A stretch of 64,000 nucleotides of DNA from SZUA-309 sp965230005 (GCA_965230005.1 OZ245934.1:1922001-1986000), one strand, 5' to 3'; positions 8,379 to 16,963 are shown, counted from the first letter of the stretch. Notes: a model not told the origin generated them from the letters alone. Program-made: numbers and translations.

Positions 8379-10089
8379 TGCTGGACTCCTTGTCTGTCGG
8401 CGCATCTGCATCTGTGTCAGGCGTGGCCTTGGGTTTTACCGCGGCTTTACTTTTTGCAGCGGTTTTTGTCTTGGCGGCGGCCTGCTTCTTTACCGCAGCC
8501 TTTCCTTTCGTCGCGCCCTTTGCTTTTCCTGCAGCGCTCTTTCCCTTCCCGCTGCCAGCGGCCTTCTTGGAGGTTTTCTTGCCTTTCGGCGTCTCCGCGC
8601 TTTCAGCGTCCGGCACCCTGGGTGCCTCGATTTCCGCCGGTGGGGTGGCCGCTGGGCCATTTTTCGCCCGGGCAGCCTCGAGGAGCTCCGAGAAGGCATC
8701 TTCCATGGCGGCCACCATCCGTTCGAGGTCGGGCATCAGGCGCGTTTCCGCGATCATCCCGAACATCATCTGCTGGTTGTAGCTGACGATGGCAACGCCA
8801 TAGCCGAGGGGGCCACCCAGCATGAGGATGCCGAGGAATTTTTCGAGCTTGTGGCCGGCGATGTAGAGCGGGACCTGCACTCCGGGCACGTTTGTGCAGG
8901 TGAAGTTGAAACCGAAATACGGTGGCCGGGGGCCCAGCTTCGGCAACACGGGCCCCGGATGCCGCGCGGCAAAGGCCGTGGGATCGAAAGAGGTGCCCAC
9001 GAGCAGGGTCGGCGCCATGAGCGCCGCCGGCATGCTCATTGACGACTCGTTCATGAGCGTCAGCGCCTGCGCTTCCTGATTCTCCTTGATGGCGTTCGTT
9101 TCCGTGAGCACGGCGCTGTACCGTGCTTCCGCCTCCATGGGCCAGGCGGGCAAGGTCGGGAAGATGCCGGATACCCGGTTGCCGAGCGCTCCCTGTTCGT
9201 CCTCTGTGCGCACGCTTACAGGACACATGATGCGCAGGTGTTTACCGTCCGTATCCTCGTCATGATCACGCAGGTAACGGGCGGCCGCTTCGCTGATCAC
9301 GGCAAGGACCACGTCGTTGATGGTGCCGCCGAAAGCCCGCCGGATTTCCCGGAACTCCGAGAACGGGTGAATGCTCCAGCGCATCTTGCGCTTCGGACCT
9401 ACCAGACCGGCATTCCAGGGCGCGAGAATCGCCGGATTCGAAAAGAAGCGGGACATGGCCCGAGTGGCGTTGGCGAGGAGCCCACGGGACGCTTCGTCCG
9501 TGGGCAGAGGGCGCTGAATCTCTTCCCCAAAGGTCTCGGCGTTTTCCCGCACCGCTTCCGCAATGAGCTCCAGGGGCGAAGGTTCGGGTTCCGGCACCCA
9601 AGGCTGTTCCGGCGGTGGCGGAGGCGCCACCTCGGGCTCCAGGTCCATGAGAATCATGGTCAGGTCGATGCCTGAAACCCCGTCGATCATGGCGTGATGC
9701 ACCTGCTGCAACAGCAGGGTTTTGCCCGGCACACCGTCCACCACGTAACAGGCCCAGAGCGGCTGATTGCGATCGAGGAGCTTGCCGTTCAGCTCGAGAA
9801 TCTCATCTGCGGCTTCTTCCAGTGTGGAGCCCGGCGTCACCGAGAAAGGTTTCACATGGTTTTCGACCGCGAAATTCGGGTCGTCTACCCACTTGGGATG
9901 ACCCAGATTGAAAGGCACGAAGGCAAGCTTCTGCCGGTAGCGGGGCACCAGATGCATCCGTGCGCGGAAGTGCTCGAGCACCGTTTCATAGGCGAGATCG
10001 CCGTCGACAACAAAAATCGAGGCCGTATGCAGCGGCCCGCTGGCGGTCTCCCCGTAGAGAAACGAAGCGTCCTGCTCGCTTAAACGCAT
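8371..10089 (-). CDS. Wax ester synthase / diacylglycerol acyltransferase (WS/DGAT) with Lys/Ala-rich tail
   Basis: This 572-aa enzyme of the bacterial bifunctional WS/DGAT family makes wax esters or triacylglycerols from acyl-CoA plus fatty alcohol or diacylglycerol. The catalytic HHxxxDG motif is HHAMIDG at residues 131-137. The conserved NDVVLAVISEAAARYL segment lies in the middle, and the usual C-terminal region follows. Normal members end near residue 470. Here a ~74-residue tail (499-572) made almost only of Lys, Ala, Gly, Thr and Ser follows, resembling histone H1 or AlgP. A GGAGGATCGTC Shine-Dalgarno precedes the ATG. The downstream GNAT overlaps its stop. Confidence 0.95.
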   Translation of the reverse strand: MRLSEQDASFLYGETASGPLHTASIFVVDGDLAYETVLEHFRARMHLVPRYRQKLAFVPFNLGHPKWVDDPNFAVENHVKPFSVTPGSTLEEAADEILELNGKLLDRNQPLWACYVVDGVPGKTLLLQQVHHAMIDGVSGIDLTMILMDLEPEVAPPPPPEQPWVPEPEPSPLELIAEAVRENAETFGEEIQRPLPTDEASRGLLANATRAMSRFFSNPAILAPWNAGLVGPKRKMRWSIHPFSEFREIRRAFGGTINDVVLAVISEAAARYLRDHDEDTDGKHLRIMCPVSVRTEDEQGALGNRVSGIFPTLPAWPMEAEARYSAVLTETNAIKENQEAQALTLMNESSMSMPAALMAPTLLVGTSFDPTAFAARHPGPVLPKLGPRPPYFGFNFTCTNVPGVQVPLYIAGHKLEKFLGILMLGGPLGYGVAIVSYNQQMMFGMIAETRLMPDLERMVAAMEDAFSELLEAARAKNGPAATPPAEIEAPRVPDAESAETPKGKKTSKKAAGSGKGKSAAGKAKGATKGKAAVKKQAAAKTKTAAKSKAAVKPKATPDTDADAPTDKESSNG

Positions 10090-10108
10090 GACGATCCTCC
10101 CGGAAGCT

Positions 10109-10819
10109 TCAGGTGAGCACCGCCAGGGCGGCGAGCCCGGCGATGAGTCCCGGCACCTGGACGATGCCCGGGCCGTTGAGCTGCGCGTTCAGTTCCTGCT
10201 CGAACTCACCGGAGCGCCGCGTGCGCAGAATGACCGGCACCTCGAAAGTGCTCGCGTTCACTGCCCGGCCCAACACGGTCGCCAGGAGCGCGGCACTGGC
10301 CCAGGAGTCCATGGGCACCAGCAGGGCAACGAGCAGCACAAGTCCCCAGCTGCCGGTGAGCCCACCCCAGCTCATCCACAGCGCCTGACGGACCGAGTTC
10401 GCCGCCATGTCGAAACGGAACATGAAGAAGAGCTTGTGTGGTTTCTTCAACACCGGGGACACGGCACCGGAGAGACGCGCGCCGCTGAAATGGCCCCATT
10501 CGTGAAAGAGCGAAGACAGCGCCATACCTGCAACAACGGCCGCTGCCACGGAGACAACGACCGCAAGCGACCAGCCACTCAGCATTGCCCAGCTGTGGGC
10601 GGCACCAAAGAGCGTGAAGGCGGCAACGACACCGGTGCCGTGCCAGAATGCCATCTGTTTGAGCCGGGCCCGATCACGGGCGGTGTCCGACGCCGGATCC
10701 CGATCGCCGGGCGCTTCTTCGGCGCGTCCGCTGCGACCTGCGTTCGCTATATTCTCGACTTTTGCCGTTGCCTCATCGGCTACGGCGGCGTCATTCTGTT
10801 CGAGCTTACTTTCTGCCAT
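10109..10819 (-). CDS. Multi-pass membrane protein with HEWGH zinc-protease-like motif (M50-like)
   Basis: This 236-aa protein has a polar Ala/Glu-rich N terminus (1-55) and at least four hydrophobic segments. HEWGH is at residues 106-110 inside the second segment (LSSLFHEWGHFSGARLSG). An intramembrane HExxH followed by a hydrophobic core is typical of site-2-protease/M50 peptidases, but I cannot find the second NPDG/LDG metal-ligand motif, so catalysis is uncertain. The start at 10819 is chosen because the upstream frame back to 11011 is low-complexity and shadow-like. It ends 19 bp upstream of the WS/DGAT start, so the two are probably co-transcribed. Confidence 0.75.
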   Translation of the reverse strand: MAESKLEQNDAAVADEATAKVENIANAGRSGRAEEAPGDRDPASDTARDRARLKQMAFWHGTGVVAAFTLFGAAHSWAMLSGWSLAVVVSVAAAVVAGMALSSLFHEWGHFSGARLSGAVSPVLKKPHKLFFMFRFDMAANSVRQALWMSWGGLTGSWGLVLLVALLVPMDSWASAALLATVLGRAVNASTFEVPVILRTRRSGEFEQELNAQLNGPGIVQVPGLIAGLAALAVLT

Positions 10820-11043
10820 TGCCCTGCCTGTTTTCCTTCCCTGCTGACCTTCGAACCACCTGCCCCGGGTTCCTTTCCTGCATCCACCAGCGCCCTGCCA
10901 GGAGGCTCTGTCGCTGGCTGGGTGAGAATGCGCATCCGGGGTCTGACGAACAATTAAACACGAATAGGCGACGGGCAACAGCCCCCGCCACGGGGAGGCT
11001 GCAGCCCCCATGATTCGGGGCTTCGCGGGAAGGTCGGCGGACC

Positions 11044-12720
11044 TCAGCGGATGCTGAGACCCTCGTAGCCACCGGCGATCATCTCCGCCAGGCGCTGCCG
11101 GTAGGCGGGTGCCCCGCCGAGGTAGATCATGTAGCGAAGCTTGTCGTGGCCGTCGACGTTGGAGTTATAGCCCGTGAACCAGCTTTTGGTCTGCGTGAGC
11201 ATGGCACCGTCGTAGGAGTCCATGATCTCACCAACCCAGCTCTCTTCGGCGGCTCTGGTGGCTTCCACTCTCGTCGCCCGGCTGCTCCGCAGGTGCTCGA
11301 TGAGATCCGCGGCCCAGTTCACGCCCACCTCGATGTTCGGCGGAAAGTTCGAGGAGACGGAGGCGCCCTGCGGGCCTGCCAGCGTCAGGAGGTTGGGAAA
11401 TCCCGCAGTCATGAGGCCGAGATAGGTCAGAGGGCCGTCGCGCCACTTGTCTGCGAGTTTCTCGCCCCCGGCGCCGGTGATGTCGATCCGATCAAAAGCA
11501 CCCGTGATGGCGTCAAAGCCCGTTGCGTAGATGATCAGGTCGAAGGGACGTTCCCCGTCGCTGGTTTCGATGCCGCGCGGCGTGATCCGCTGGATGGGTG
11601 TCTCGTTCACATCCACCAGGTGCACATTGTCGCGGTTGTACGCTTCGTAGTAGCGAGTCTCCATGGGCACCCGTCGGGTACCGAAGCCATGGTCTTTCGG
11701 GATCAGCTTCTCGGCGATTTCGGGATCGTGCACGCGCTCCCGGATCTTGTCGGCGATGAAAGCCGAATAAGCCGTGTTCGGTCCCTCCTCCACAAGCACA
11801 TCGCGGAAGTTTCCGAGCCAGACGCCGAAACCCCGGCCCGCATAAAGCGCGTTCCAGAACGCCAGGCGATCGTCTTCGGAGACCTCGTCGAAGTGCCGGT
11901 AGTCCGGACCATGGAGGAAGCTCCCGGGCGTGTTCTCACACTGGGCGAAGATCTCGGGATAGCGGGTGCGTATCTCTTCCATCTCCGCCTTGGAAATGGG
12001 CGCGTTGTTCAAGGGTGCGCACCAGTTCGGGCGACGCTGGTAAACCGTGAGGTCGCCGACTTTGTCCGCAATCTCCGCGATCACCTGCACCCCGGTGGCA
12101 CCGGTCCCGATCACGGCCACCCGCTTACCGGCGAGCCCCACAGGCTCCTTCGGCCAGTAATAGGTGTGGAAGGCCTGACCCTGGAAGTCCTCGCGACCCT
12201 CTATGCGTGGCAGAGTCGCAGCGCTCAACATGCCGATGGCCGTGATGAGAAAACGGCAGCGGAGACGTTCGCCGCCGTCCGTGACTATGAGCCAGGTGTT
12301 TGAGGCGTCGTCGAAAGTTGCGGCAGTGACCTTGCAGCCAAAGCGCATGTGCTCGCTGAGCCCGAGTTTCTGGACCACGAACTCGAGATAGCTGAGCGTT
12401 TCCGGCTGAGCGGCGAAGTGCTCCGACCAGTCCCATTCCGCAAGGATCTCCTCGTTGAAGGAGTAGCCGTAGCTGTAGGACTCCGAATCGAAACGGGCGC
12501 CTGGATAGCGGTTCCAGTACCAGGTACCGCCCGGGCCTTCGCCGGCCTCGAGCACCGTCGCCTTTACTCCCTGTTCGAGCATGCGGTGCAGCATGTAGAT
12601 ACCGCACACGCCGGCACCGATGATGATCACTTCGTGGTCCAGAGCCTCGTCGGGCCCGCGACCGGGCCCCGCTTCCTGCGACCCTGTGTTTGCGCCTACC
12701 TTTGCCTGAGCCTCGCTCAC
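11044..12720 (-). CDS. Baeyer-Villiger monooxygenase (cyclohexanone monooxygenase-like)
   Basis: This 558-aa BVMO of classical length has the FAD motif GAGVCG near residues 35-40, GPGGTWYWNRYPGARFD at 62-78, the full consensus fingerprint FQGQAFHTYYWP at 179-190 and the NADPH motif GTGATG at 205-210. It starts at a GTG with GGGGGAGCGGTCA upstream. It lies 36 bp downstream of the CYP153-type P450 on the same strand. A plausible joint role is oxygenation of an alkane- or cycloalkane-derived substrate, with the BVMO acting on the ketone; that pathway is inference. Confidence 0.95.
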   Translation of the reverse strand: MSEAQAKVGANTGSQEAGPGRGPDEALDHEVIIIGAGVCGIYMLHRMLEQGVKATVLEAGEGPGGTWYWNRYPGARFDSESYSYGYSFNEEILAEWDWSEHFAAQPETLSYLEFVVQKLGLSEHMRFGCKVTAATFDDASNTWLIVTDGGERLRCRFLITAIGMLSAATLPRIEGREDFQGQAFHTYYWPKEPVGLAGKRVAVIGTGATGVQVIAEIADKVGDLTVYQRRPNWCAPLNNAPISKAEMEEIRTRYPEIFAQCENTPGSFLHGPDYRHFDEVSEDDRLAFWNALYAGRGFGVWLGNFRDVLVEEGPNTAYSAFIADKIRERVHDPEIAEKLIPKDHGFGTRRVPMETRYYEAYNRDNVHLVDVNETPIQRITPRGIETSDGERPFDLIIYATGFDAITGAFDRIDITGAGGEKLADKWRDGPLTYLGLMTAGFPNLLTLAGPQGASVSSNFPPNIEVGVNWAADLIEHLRSSRATRVEATRAAEESWVGEIMDSYDGAMLTQTKSWFTGYNSNVDGHDKLRYMIYLGGAPAYRQRLAEMIAGGYEGLSIR

Positions 12721-12756
12721 TGACCGCTCCCCCGATCACCAGGACCAGGGTCGAGC

Positions 12757-14091
12757 TTACTTGGCGTGGAGGACCACCGGCAATTCCGTGTAACCCCGCA
12801 CGAAGCTGGACAGCGGGCGCTTCGGCTCACCGACCACTTCGACCTTCTCGAAGCGGGCCATGATCTCTTCCCAGATGATCCTGAGCTGCATCTCCGCCAG
12901 GCGGTTACCCATGCAACGATGCACGCCAAAACCGAAGGAGAGGTGCTGGCGCGCATTCTTACGGTCGATGATGAACTCGTGGGGCCGGTCGAACACTTCC
13001 GGATCCCGGTTACCGGCTGCGTACCACATGAGCACCTGCTCGCCCGCTTTGATCTGCCGGCCGCGGATCTCGCAATCCTCATTGGCCGTGCGGCGCATAT
13101 AGGCCAGGGGGGTCTGCCAGCGGATGATCTCCGCGACCATGTTCGGGATCAGCGAAAGGTCGGCGCGCAGCTTGTCGTATTCGGCGGGAAAGCGATTCAA
13201 GGCGAGCACACCGCCGGAAATGGAGTTTCGGGTGGTGTCGTTGCCGCCGACAATGAGCAGCAGCAGGTTGCCGAGGTGCTCGAAGGCGCTGCGATCTTTC
13301 GTGTGCTCACCGTGCACGAGCATGGAAATGAGGTCGTGGCCCGGGTTTTCCTTACGTTCTTCCCAGAGCCTGGCGAAGTAGGTGACACACTCGATCATGA
13401 TCTCGCGACGCTCGTCCTCGCCCTCGATGATGCCGGAGCCGGGCGCTGCCGTTGCAACGTCGGACCACCAGGTGAGCTTGCGTCGATCTTCGTACGGGAA
13501 GTCGAAGAGCGTGGCCAGCATCCGGGTGGTGAGCTCGATGGACACGTTGTCCACCCAGTCAAAGGTCTCGCCAACCGGGAGGTTTTCAAGGATGTCGATA
13601 GCCCGCTCGCGGATCACCGGCTCCATGGCCAGGAGGCTCTTGGGCCCGACAATGGGTGCCACGGTGCGCCGTTCTGCCGTGTGTTCCGGATCGTCCATGC
13701 TGATGAACATGGGGAGATTCAGCGCAGAGAGGTTGTCGTCGGAGAGCCGCGCGTCGATTCGCGGGCCGAGCACGATGCCAGGCTCCGACGAGAAATCGCC
13801 ATCATTCATATCCACGACTTTGATGTCGTCGTAGCGCGTGAGGGACCAGAAACGGCCGGTGAAGTCGCTGTCGTTCAGGTGCACGGGATCTTCTGCCCGG
13901 AGCCGATCGAAGTACTCGTGGCAACGATCCTCGGCAAACAGCCGGGCATTGGCCATGTTGATCTCCTCGAGCGGCACATCGGCCGCTGCCGGGATCGGCG
14001 TGCTGAAATCGATCTCATCGGTGGGCACGTCGATGACGGGCTTGTCTTCAACGGCGTCCTTTTTCTGAATGTCCTGGGCGATGGTGGCCAC
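12757..14091 (-). CDS. Cytochrome P450, CYP153-like alkane/fatty-acid omega-hydroxylase
   Basis: This 444-aa soluble P450 has the I-helix GGNDTT at residues 282-287, the K-helix ExxR at E321-R324 and the haem loop FGFGVHRCMGNRLAE with Cys393. The combination GGNDTTRNS, QTPLAYMRRTA and HRCMGNRLAEMQLR is the pattern I associate with CYP153, which hydroxylates the terminal carbon of medium-chain alkanes or fatty acids. CYP153 needs a ferredoxin and a ferredoxin reductase; neither is encoded in this window. It starts at GTG with AAGGAG 7 nt upstream. It lies between the TetR gene and the BVMO on the same strand. Confidence 0.92.
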   Translation of the reverse strand: MATIAQDIQKKDAVEDKPVIDVPTDEIDFSTPIPAAADVPLEEINMANARLFAEDRCHEYFDRLRAEDPVHLNDSDFTGRFWSLTRYDDIKVVDMNDGDFSSEPGIVLGPRIDARLSDDNLSALNLPMFISMDDPEHTAERRTVAPIVGPKSLLAMEPVIRERAIDILENLPVGETFDWVDNVSIELTTRMLATLFDFPYEDRRKLTWWSDVATAAPGSGIIEGEDERREIMIECVTYFARLWEERKENPGHDLISMLVHGEHTKDRSAFEHLGNLLLLIVGGNDTTRNSISGGVLALNRFPAEYDKLRADLSLIPNMVAEIIRWQTPLAYMRRTANEDCEIRGRQIKAGEQVLMWYAAGNRDPEVFDRPHEFIIDRKNARQHLSFGFGVHRCMGNRLAEMQLRIIWEEIMARFEKVEVVGEPKRPLSSFVRGYTELPVVLHAK

Positions 14092-14192
14092 TGCTCACTC
14101 CTTGCGTTACTACGGGTCCTGTCAGCGCTTCCGCTGGGTCCTGGGTGTGTTCGGGTTCCGCGCGGCGGAACCATGAGAATTCGTTGTGCTGC

Positions 14193-14840
14193 TCAGGGGC
14201 GGAGTTCCTCCGCCGCCTGATCGAGAAAGGGTCTGACCAGCTGCTTCCAGCTGTTGAGCTGGCTTTCCTGCCAGTCCTCATCGTTGAGAATCGCCGAGCT
14301 GCCGAGGCCGTGCATGAAGGTGAAGGACAGATCGATGGCCTGCTGAAGCGGGCGGCAGGCTTCGGCGCCGGGACCGTAGAGGTCGACGCACACCGACTGC
14401 ACGGTTTCGTTGACGTCGAGCTGCAGGGCCCTGAGGCCCGGTTTCAGAGACTCGTCTGTGCGGGCAGCCACCATGAGCTCGAGCATCGCGAAAAACAGAT
14501 CGCTGCGGAACGCACCCCAGAGCAGGGCCAGCGCGACCTCGCCCTTATCGACATCCGGCGCCAGCCCGGCAACCGAGCCTTTAACTTCTTCCCGGGTTTT
14601 CAGCTGCAGCCGCTGCATGGCCGCCTCTACGAGATCAACCTTACGCGGATAGTGGTGCACCTGCGCCCCGCGACTCACGCCAGCTCGCGAGACCACATCC
14701 GTGGTGCTCATGGCCGCCCATCCCACCTCGATGAGGGATTCGATGGTGGCGTCCAGCAGGGCAGCCTGCGTCGCCGCGCTGCGGGATTCCTGGCTGCGCC
14801 GCGCCCGGACGGGGGGACGGTCGAGGGTCTCGATGCTCAT
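14193..14840 (-). CDS. TetR-family transcriptional regulator
   Basis: This 215-aa regulator has an N-terminal helix-turn-helix (about residues 24-70: ALLDATIESLIEVGWAAMST, then VVSRAGVSRGAQVHHYPRK) and a divergent ligand-binding C-terminal domain. It stands first in a same-strand run with the CYP153-like P450 (101 bp downstream) and the BVMO, so it probably controls these and itself. A near-perfect inverted repeat lies 26 bp upstream of its start (see the operator entry). No Shine-Dalgarno precedes the ATG, which fits a nearly leaderless transcript. Confidence 0.92.
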   Translation of the reverse strand: MSIETLDRPPVRARRSQESRSAATQAALLDATIESLIEVGWAAMSTTDVVSRAGVSRGAQVHHYPRKVDLVEAAMQRLQLKTREEVKGSVAGLAPDVDKGEVALALLWGAFRSDLFFAMLELMVAARTDESLKPGLRALQLDVNETVQSVCVDLYGPGAEACRPLQQAIDLSFTFMHGLGSSAILNDEDWQESQLNSWKQLVRPFLDQAAEELRP

Positions 14841-14848
14841 GAGCGCGG

Positions 14849-14887
14849 ATTTTGCGTCGCAACAAACATACAGTCAAGCCTGCATGT
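14849..14887 (-). promoter_or_regulatory. Candidate promoter and TetR operator upstream of the TetR-P450-BVMO run
   Basis: The inverted repeat ACATACAG-tcaagc-CTGCATGT (14866-14887) has 8-bp arms with one mismatch. On the minus strand TTGACT (14877-14872) lies inside the repeat and sits 17 nt from CAAAAT (14854-14849), giving a sigma70-like promoter whose -35 box is covered by the operator. The -10 box ends 8 nt before the ATG, so the transcript should be leaderless or almost so. Assignment to this TetR is inference from position. Confidence 0.55.
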
Positions 14888-14997
14888 AAATGAGTTGCAG
14901 GCATCAAGACACAGGCGGGATGGGTACCGGGAATGGGCGCCGCTCGGGGATCCGGCGCCGGTGGCAGTACTTCCGCAAGCCCTTATGATCGGCGGCC

Positions 14998-15501
14998 ATG
15001 GACATCCGAGAAAGCTCGACAGTAGACGAACCGGCGGTCTTCGATCTCTACAAACGCGTGGCGTCCGTCCCTGGCGGACTCGCCCGCCTGGAGAACGAAG
15101 TGGTGCCGGAATACGTCAGCGCCTTCCTGCGCAAAGCCCAGACAAGGGGACTGTCGCTGGTCGCGAGCGTCGATCGCCAGCTTGCTGGAGAAATCCATGC
15201 CTACCCTTCCGACCTGTTCTGCTTCGCCCACGTCTGGTCGGAACTGACGATTGCCGTTCATCCCGGGTATCAGGGTCAGGGGGTCGGTCGGCGCCTGTTC
15301 GAAGCCTTCATGGCGCACGTCGGCCAGAGAAAAGAGGTGCTGCGCGTCGAACTCATCGCGCGCGAGTCCAATTCAAAGGCCATCGCCTTTTACGAGACCC
15401 TCGGGTTTCAGCAGGAGGGACGGTTCGAAGGACGGATCAGAAACCTCGACGGCAGCCTCGAGGCGGACATTCCTATGGCATGGACAAGAAAGCATGGATG
15501 A
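14998..15501 (+). CDS. GNAT-family N-acetyltransferase
   Basis: This 167-aa acetyltransferase has a clear acetyl-CoA loop, VHPGYQGQGVGRRLFEAF (Q-G-x-G-x-G-x-x-L), followed by ELIARESNSKAIAFYETLGF, the usual fourth-strand/helix signature. The C terminus (MAWTRKHG) resembles the RimI/YhhY-like group. The target is unknown. It is divergent from the TetR gene. Just around its stop, GCATGGATGAGA occurs twice (15492-15503 and 15506-15517), a minor duplication. Confidence 0.88.
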   Translation: MDIRESSTVDEPAVFDLYKRVASVPGGLARLENEVVPEYVSAFLRKAQTRGLSLVASVDRQLAGEIHAYPSDLFCFAHVWSELTIAVHPGYQGQGVGRRLFEAFMAHVGQRKEVLRVELIARESNSKAIAFYETLGFQQEGRFEGRIRNLDGSLEADIPMAWTRKHG

Positions 15502-15535
15502 GAACGCATGGATGAGACAGCGGGCATGAAAGCGC

Positions 15536-16378
15536 TCAGCCGGGGATGAGGTCGACGGCGTCTATCGCTTTGTTTCCGAACAGCGCCTCGTGGCGCATCG
15601 AGACTCTCTCCCAAAGGGCGTCGAGCTCGGGCTCCTCCAATCCGAACACTTCATCCAGCACCTGCGCAAACTCACGCGAATTCTGAATCAGCGTTTTCCG
15701 CGGCTCGCCTTCCGTAAAGTTCGCATGCACCCGGCCAAGCAGCATGTCCACGCCCCCATCCGGACGACAGCGGAAGCAGATGAGATTCTGCACGAACATG
15801 GAATCCTCGTTGACCTGCAGATCTGAACAGGTGCGTTCGAAAAGGCCTTCGTCGGCAGGCCGGTTGATGAAGTCCATGGTGGGCGGCAGACGACCCGGGT
15901 GGTTCTCCAGGCGCCAGGTGTCTGCATCGAGCTGCCTGAGCGTGTAGCTCCGGCCATTCTGGCGATGCTCCCCCTGCTGAAGGGGTATCGGCTCCTGCAG
16001 AGCGTCGCCCAGGCCGGCATCAGCAATCCAGCTCGCCCCGTCGAGGTCGACGCGGAGCACGAGGTGATTGCCATAGGCATCGTCTCCCCGCTCGCTGCGC
16101 AGCACACCACCCGTCATCCGGGTCACCTCGAAGCCGATTTCCTCCAGTGCCCAGCCAAGCAACCCGTTCATCTCGTAACACCAGCCGCCGCGCCGCTCGA
16201 TGATCAGTTTGCGGCGAATGCGTTCCGGATCGAGATCGAGGGATCGCCCGAGTTGCACGTCCAGATCCTCATAGGGGATCGCCTGCACATGGTGCCGGTG
16301 AACGGCTCGCAGGCAGTCCAGATCGGGTCGGACCGGGCCCTTGTAGCGGATACGCTCGAGATAGCTGTCCAGATCCAT
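15536..16378 (-). CDS. Arylamine N-acetyltransferase (NAT)
   Basis: This 280-aa protein of the NAT family transfers acetyl groups from acetyl-CoA to arylamines or hydrazines by a Cys ping-pong mechanism. The catalytic triad is visible: Cys67 in RRGGWCYEMN, His105 in YGNHLVLRV and Asp120 in WIADAGLGD. Length fits the family. The ATG at 16378 is preferred over a GTG four codons upstream. The gene converges with the GNAT at 14998. Confidence 0.95.
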   Translation of the reverse strand: MDLDSYLERIRYKGPVRPDLDCLRAVHRHHVQAIPYEDLDVQLGRSLDLDPERIRRKLIIERRGGWCYEMNGLLGWALEEIGFEVTRMTGGVLRSERGDDAYGNHLVLRVDLDGASWIADAGLGDALQEPIPLQQGEHRQNGRSYTLRQLDADTWRLENHPGRLPPTMDFINRPADEGLFERTCSDLQVNEDSMFVQNLICFRCRPDGGVDMLLGRVHANFTEGEPRKTLIQNSREFAQVLDEVFGLEEPELDALWERVSMRHEALFGNKAIDAVDLIPG

Positions 16379-16452
16379 GGCGCTGCTCACCGTTGAGGAC
16401 GAGCCGGGAGCTTCTCAGCATTAGGCACAACACGCCAGCCTGGTGCACGACG

Positions 16453-16761
16453 TTAGGGCAACGGCTTGAGAGTGAGCACCTCGATACGCCGGCCGGCATC
16501 CGGGTCGTACACAAACCGGCCGCTCACCTCCACCCGCTGGCCGACGAGCTCCTCGAGTCCCGCCGCGCCTTCCAACGCGACCCGATCCAGCGACCTGTTT
16601 TCTATCCAGAAGTGACGTGGCTCCTCGAAGCTGCGCACGGTACCGCTGACGACGACCAGACGCCCGTCGTACTCCACCTGGGAGGCTCTCAAGGCAGACA
16701 GCGGCAGGCGAACGGGATCCGGTTCTCCACAGCCGCCCAGCACCCAGACGACCAGGAGCAT
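16453..16761 (-). CDS. Small putative lipoprotein with OB-fold-like domain
   Basis: This 102-aa product begins MLLVVWVLGGC, a short hydrophobic stretch ending in a lipobox (LGGC) with Cys11 as the likely lipidation site. It is followed by a beta-rich region (RLVVVSGTVRS, RVEVSGRFVYD) that looks like a small OB-fold module. The usual positively charged n-region is missing after this ATG but present upstream in the same frame (ARRRSRCTRARLP). Translation may therefore start further upstream inside the GNAT-like remnant (see that entry). I do not recognise a named family. Confidence 0.6.
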   Translation of the reverse strand: MLLVVWVLGGCGEPDPVRLPLSALRASQVEYDGRLVVVSGTVRSFEEPRHFWIENRSLDRVALEGAAGLEELVGQRVEVSGRFVYDPDAGRRIEVLTLKPLP

Positions 16762-16893
16762 GGCGGGCAGTCTGGCGCGCGTGCAACGAGACCGCCGTCG
16801 AGCGAGACTGGCATGGGCGGCAAACCAGCTATCGACAATGGCGCGAGCCATGGCTGGGGCATCTTCAGCGGTTGCCGGTCGCAGCTCGATCAT
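16762..16893 (-). pseudogene. N-terminal GNAT remnant fused in frame to the small lipoprotein gene
   Basis: The frame upstream of the lipoprotein ATG starts MIELRPATAEDAPAMARAIV and continues DSWFAAH. This is the standard opening of a GNAT acetyltransferase (beta1-alpha1). It then changes abruptly to an Arg-rich stretch and the lipoprotein signal, with no acetyl-CoA site. This looks like a deletion that removed the rest of a GNAT gene and joined its first ~27 codons in frame to the next gene. It could also now supply the start codon for that gene. Confidence 0.5.
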
Positions 16894-16963
16894 GGTCACA
16901 GAATCAGACGCCAATCCCCATTGATGTCACACTGTGGACCGCCAGCGAGCCGTCAAGCAAGCG

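Noticed and set aside
10820..11011. 64-codon N-terminal extension of the HEWGH membrane protein
   Set aside because: The added sequence has no motif or ribosome site; the ATG at 10819 starts the conserved-looking product.
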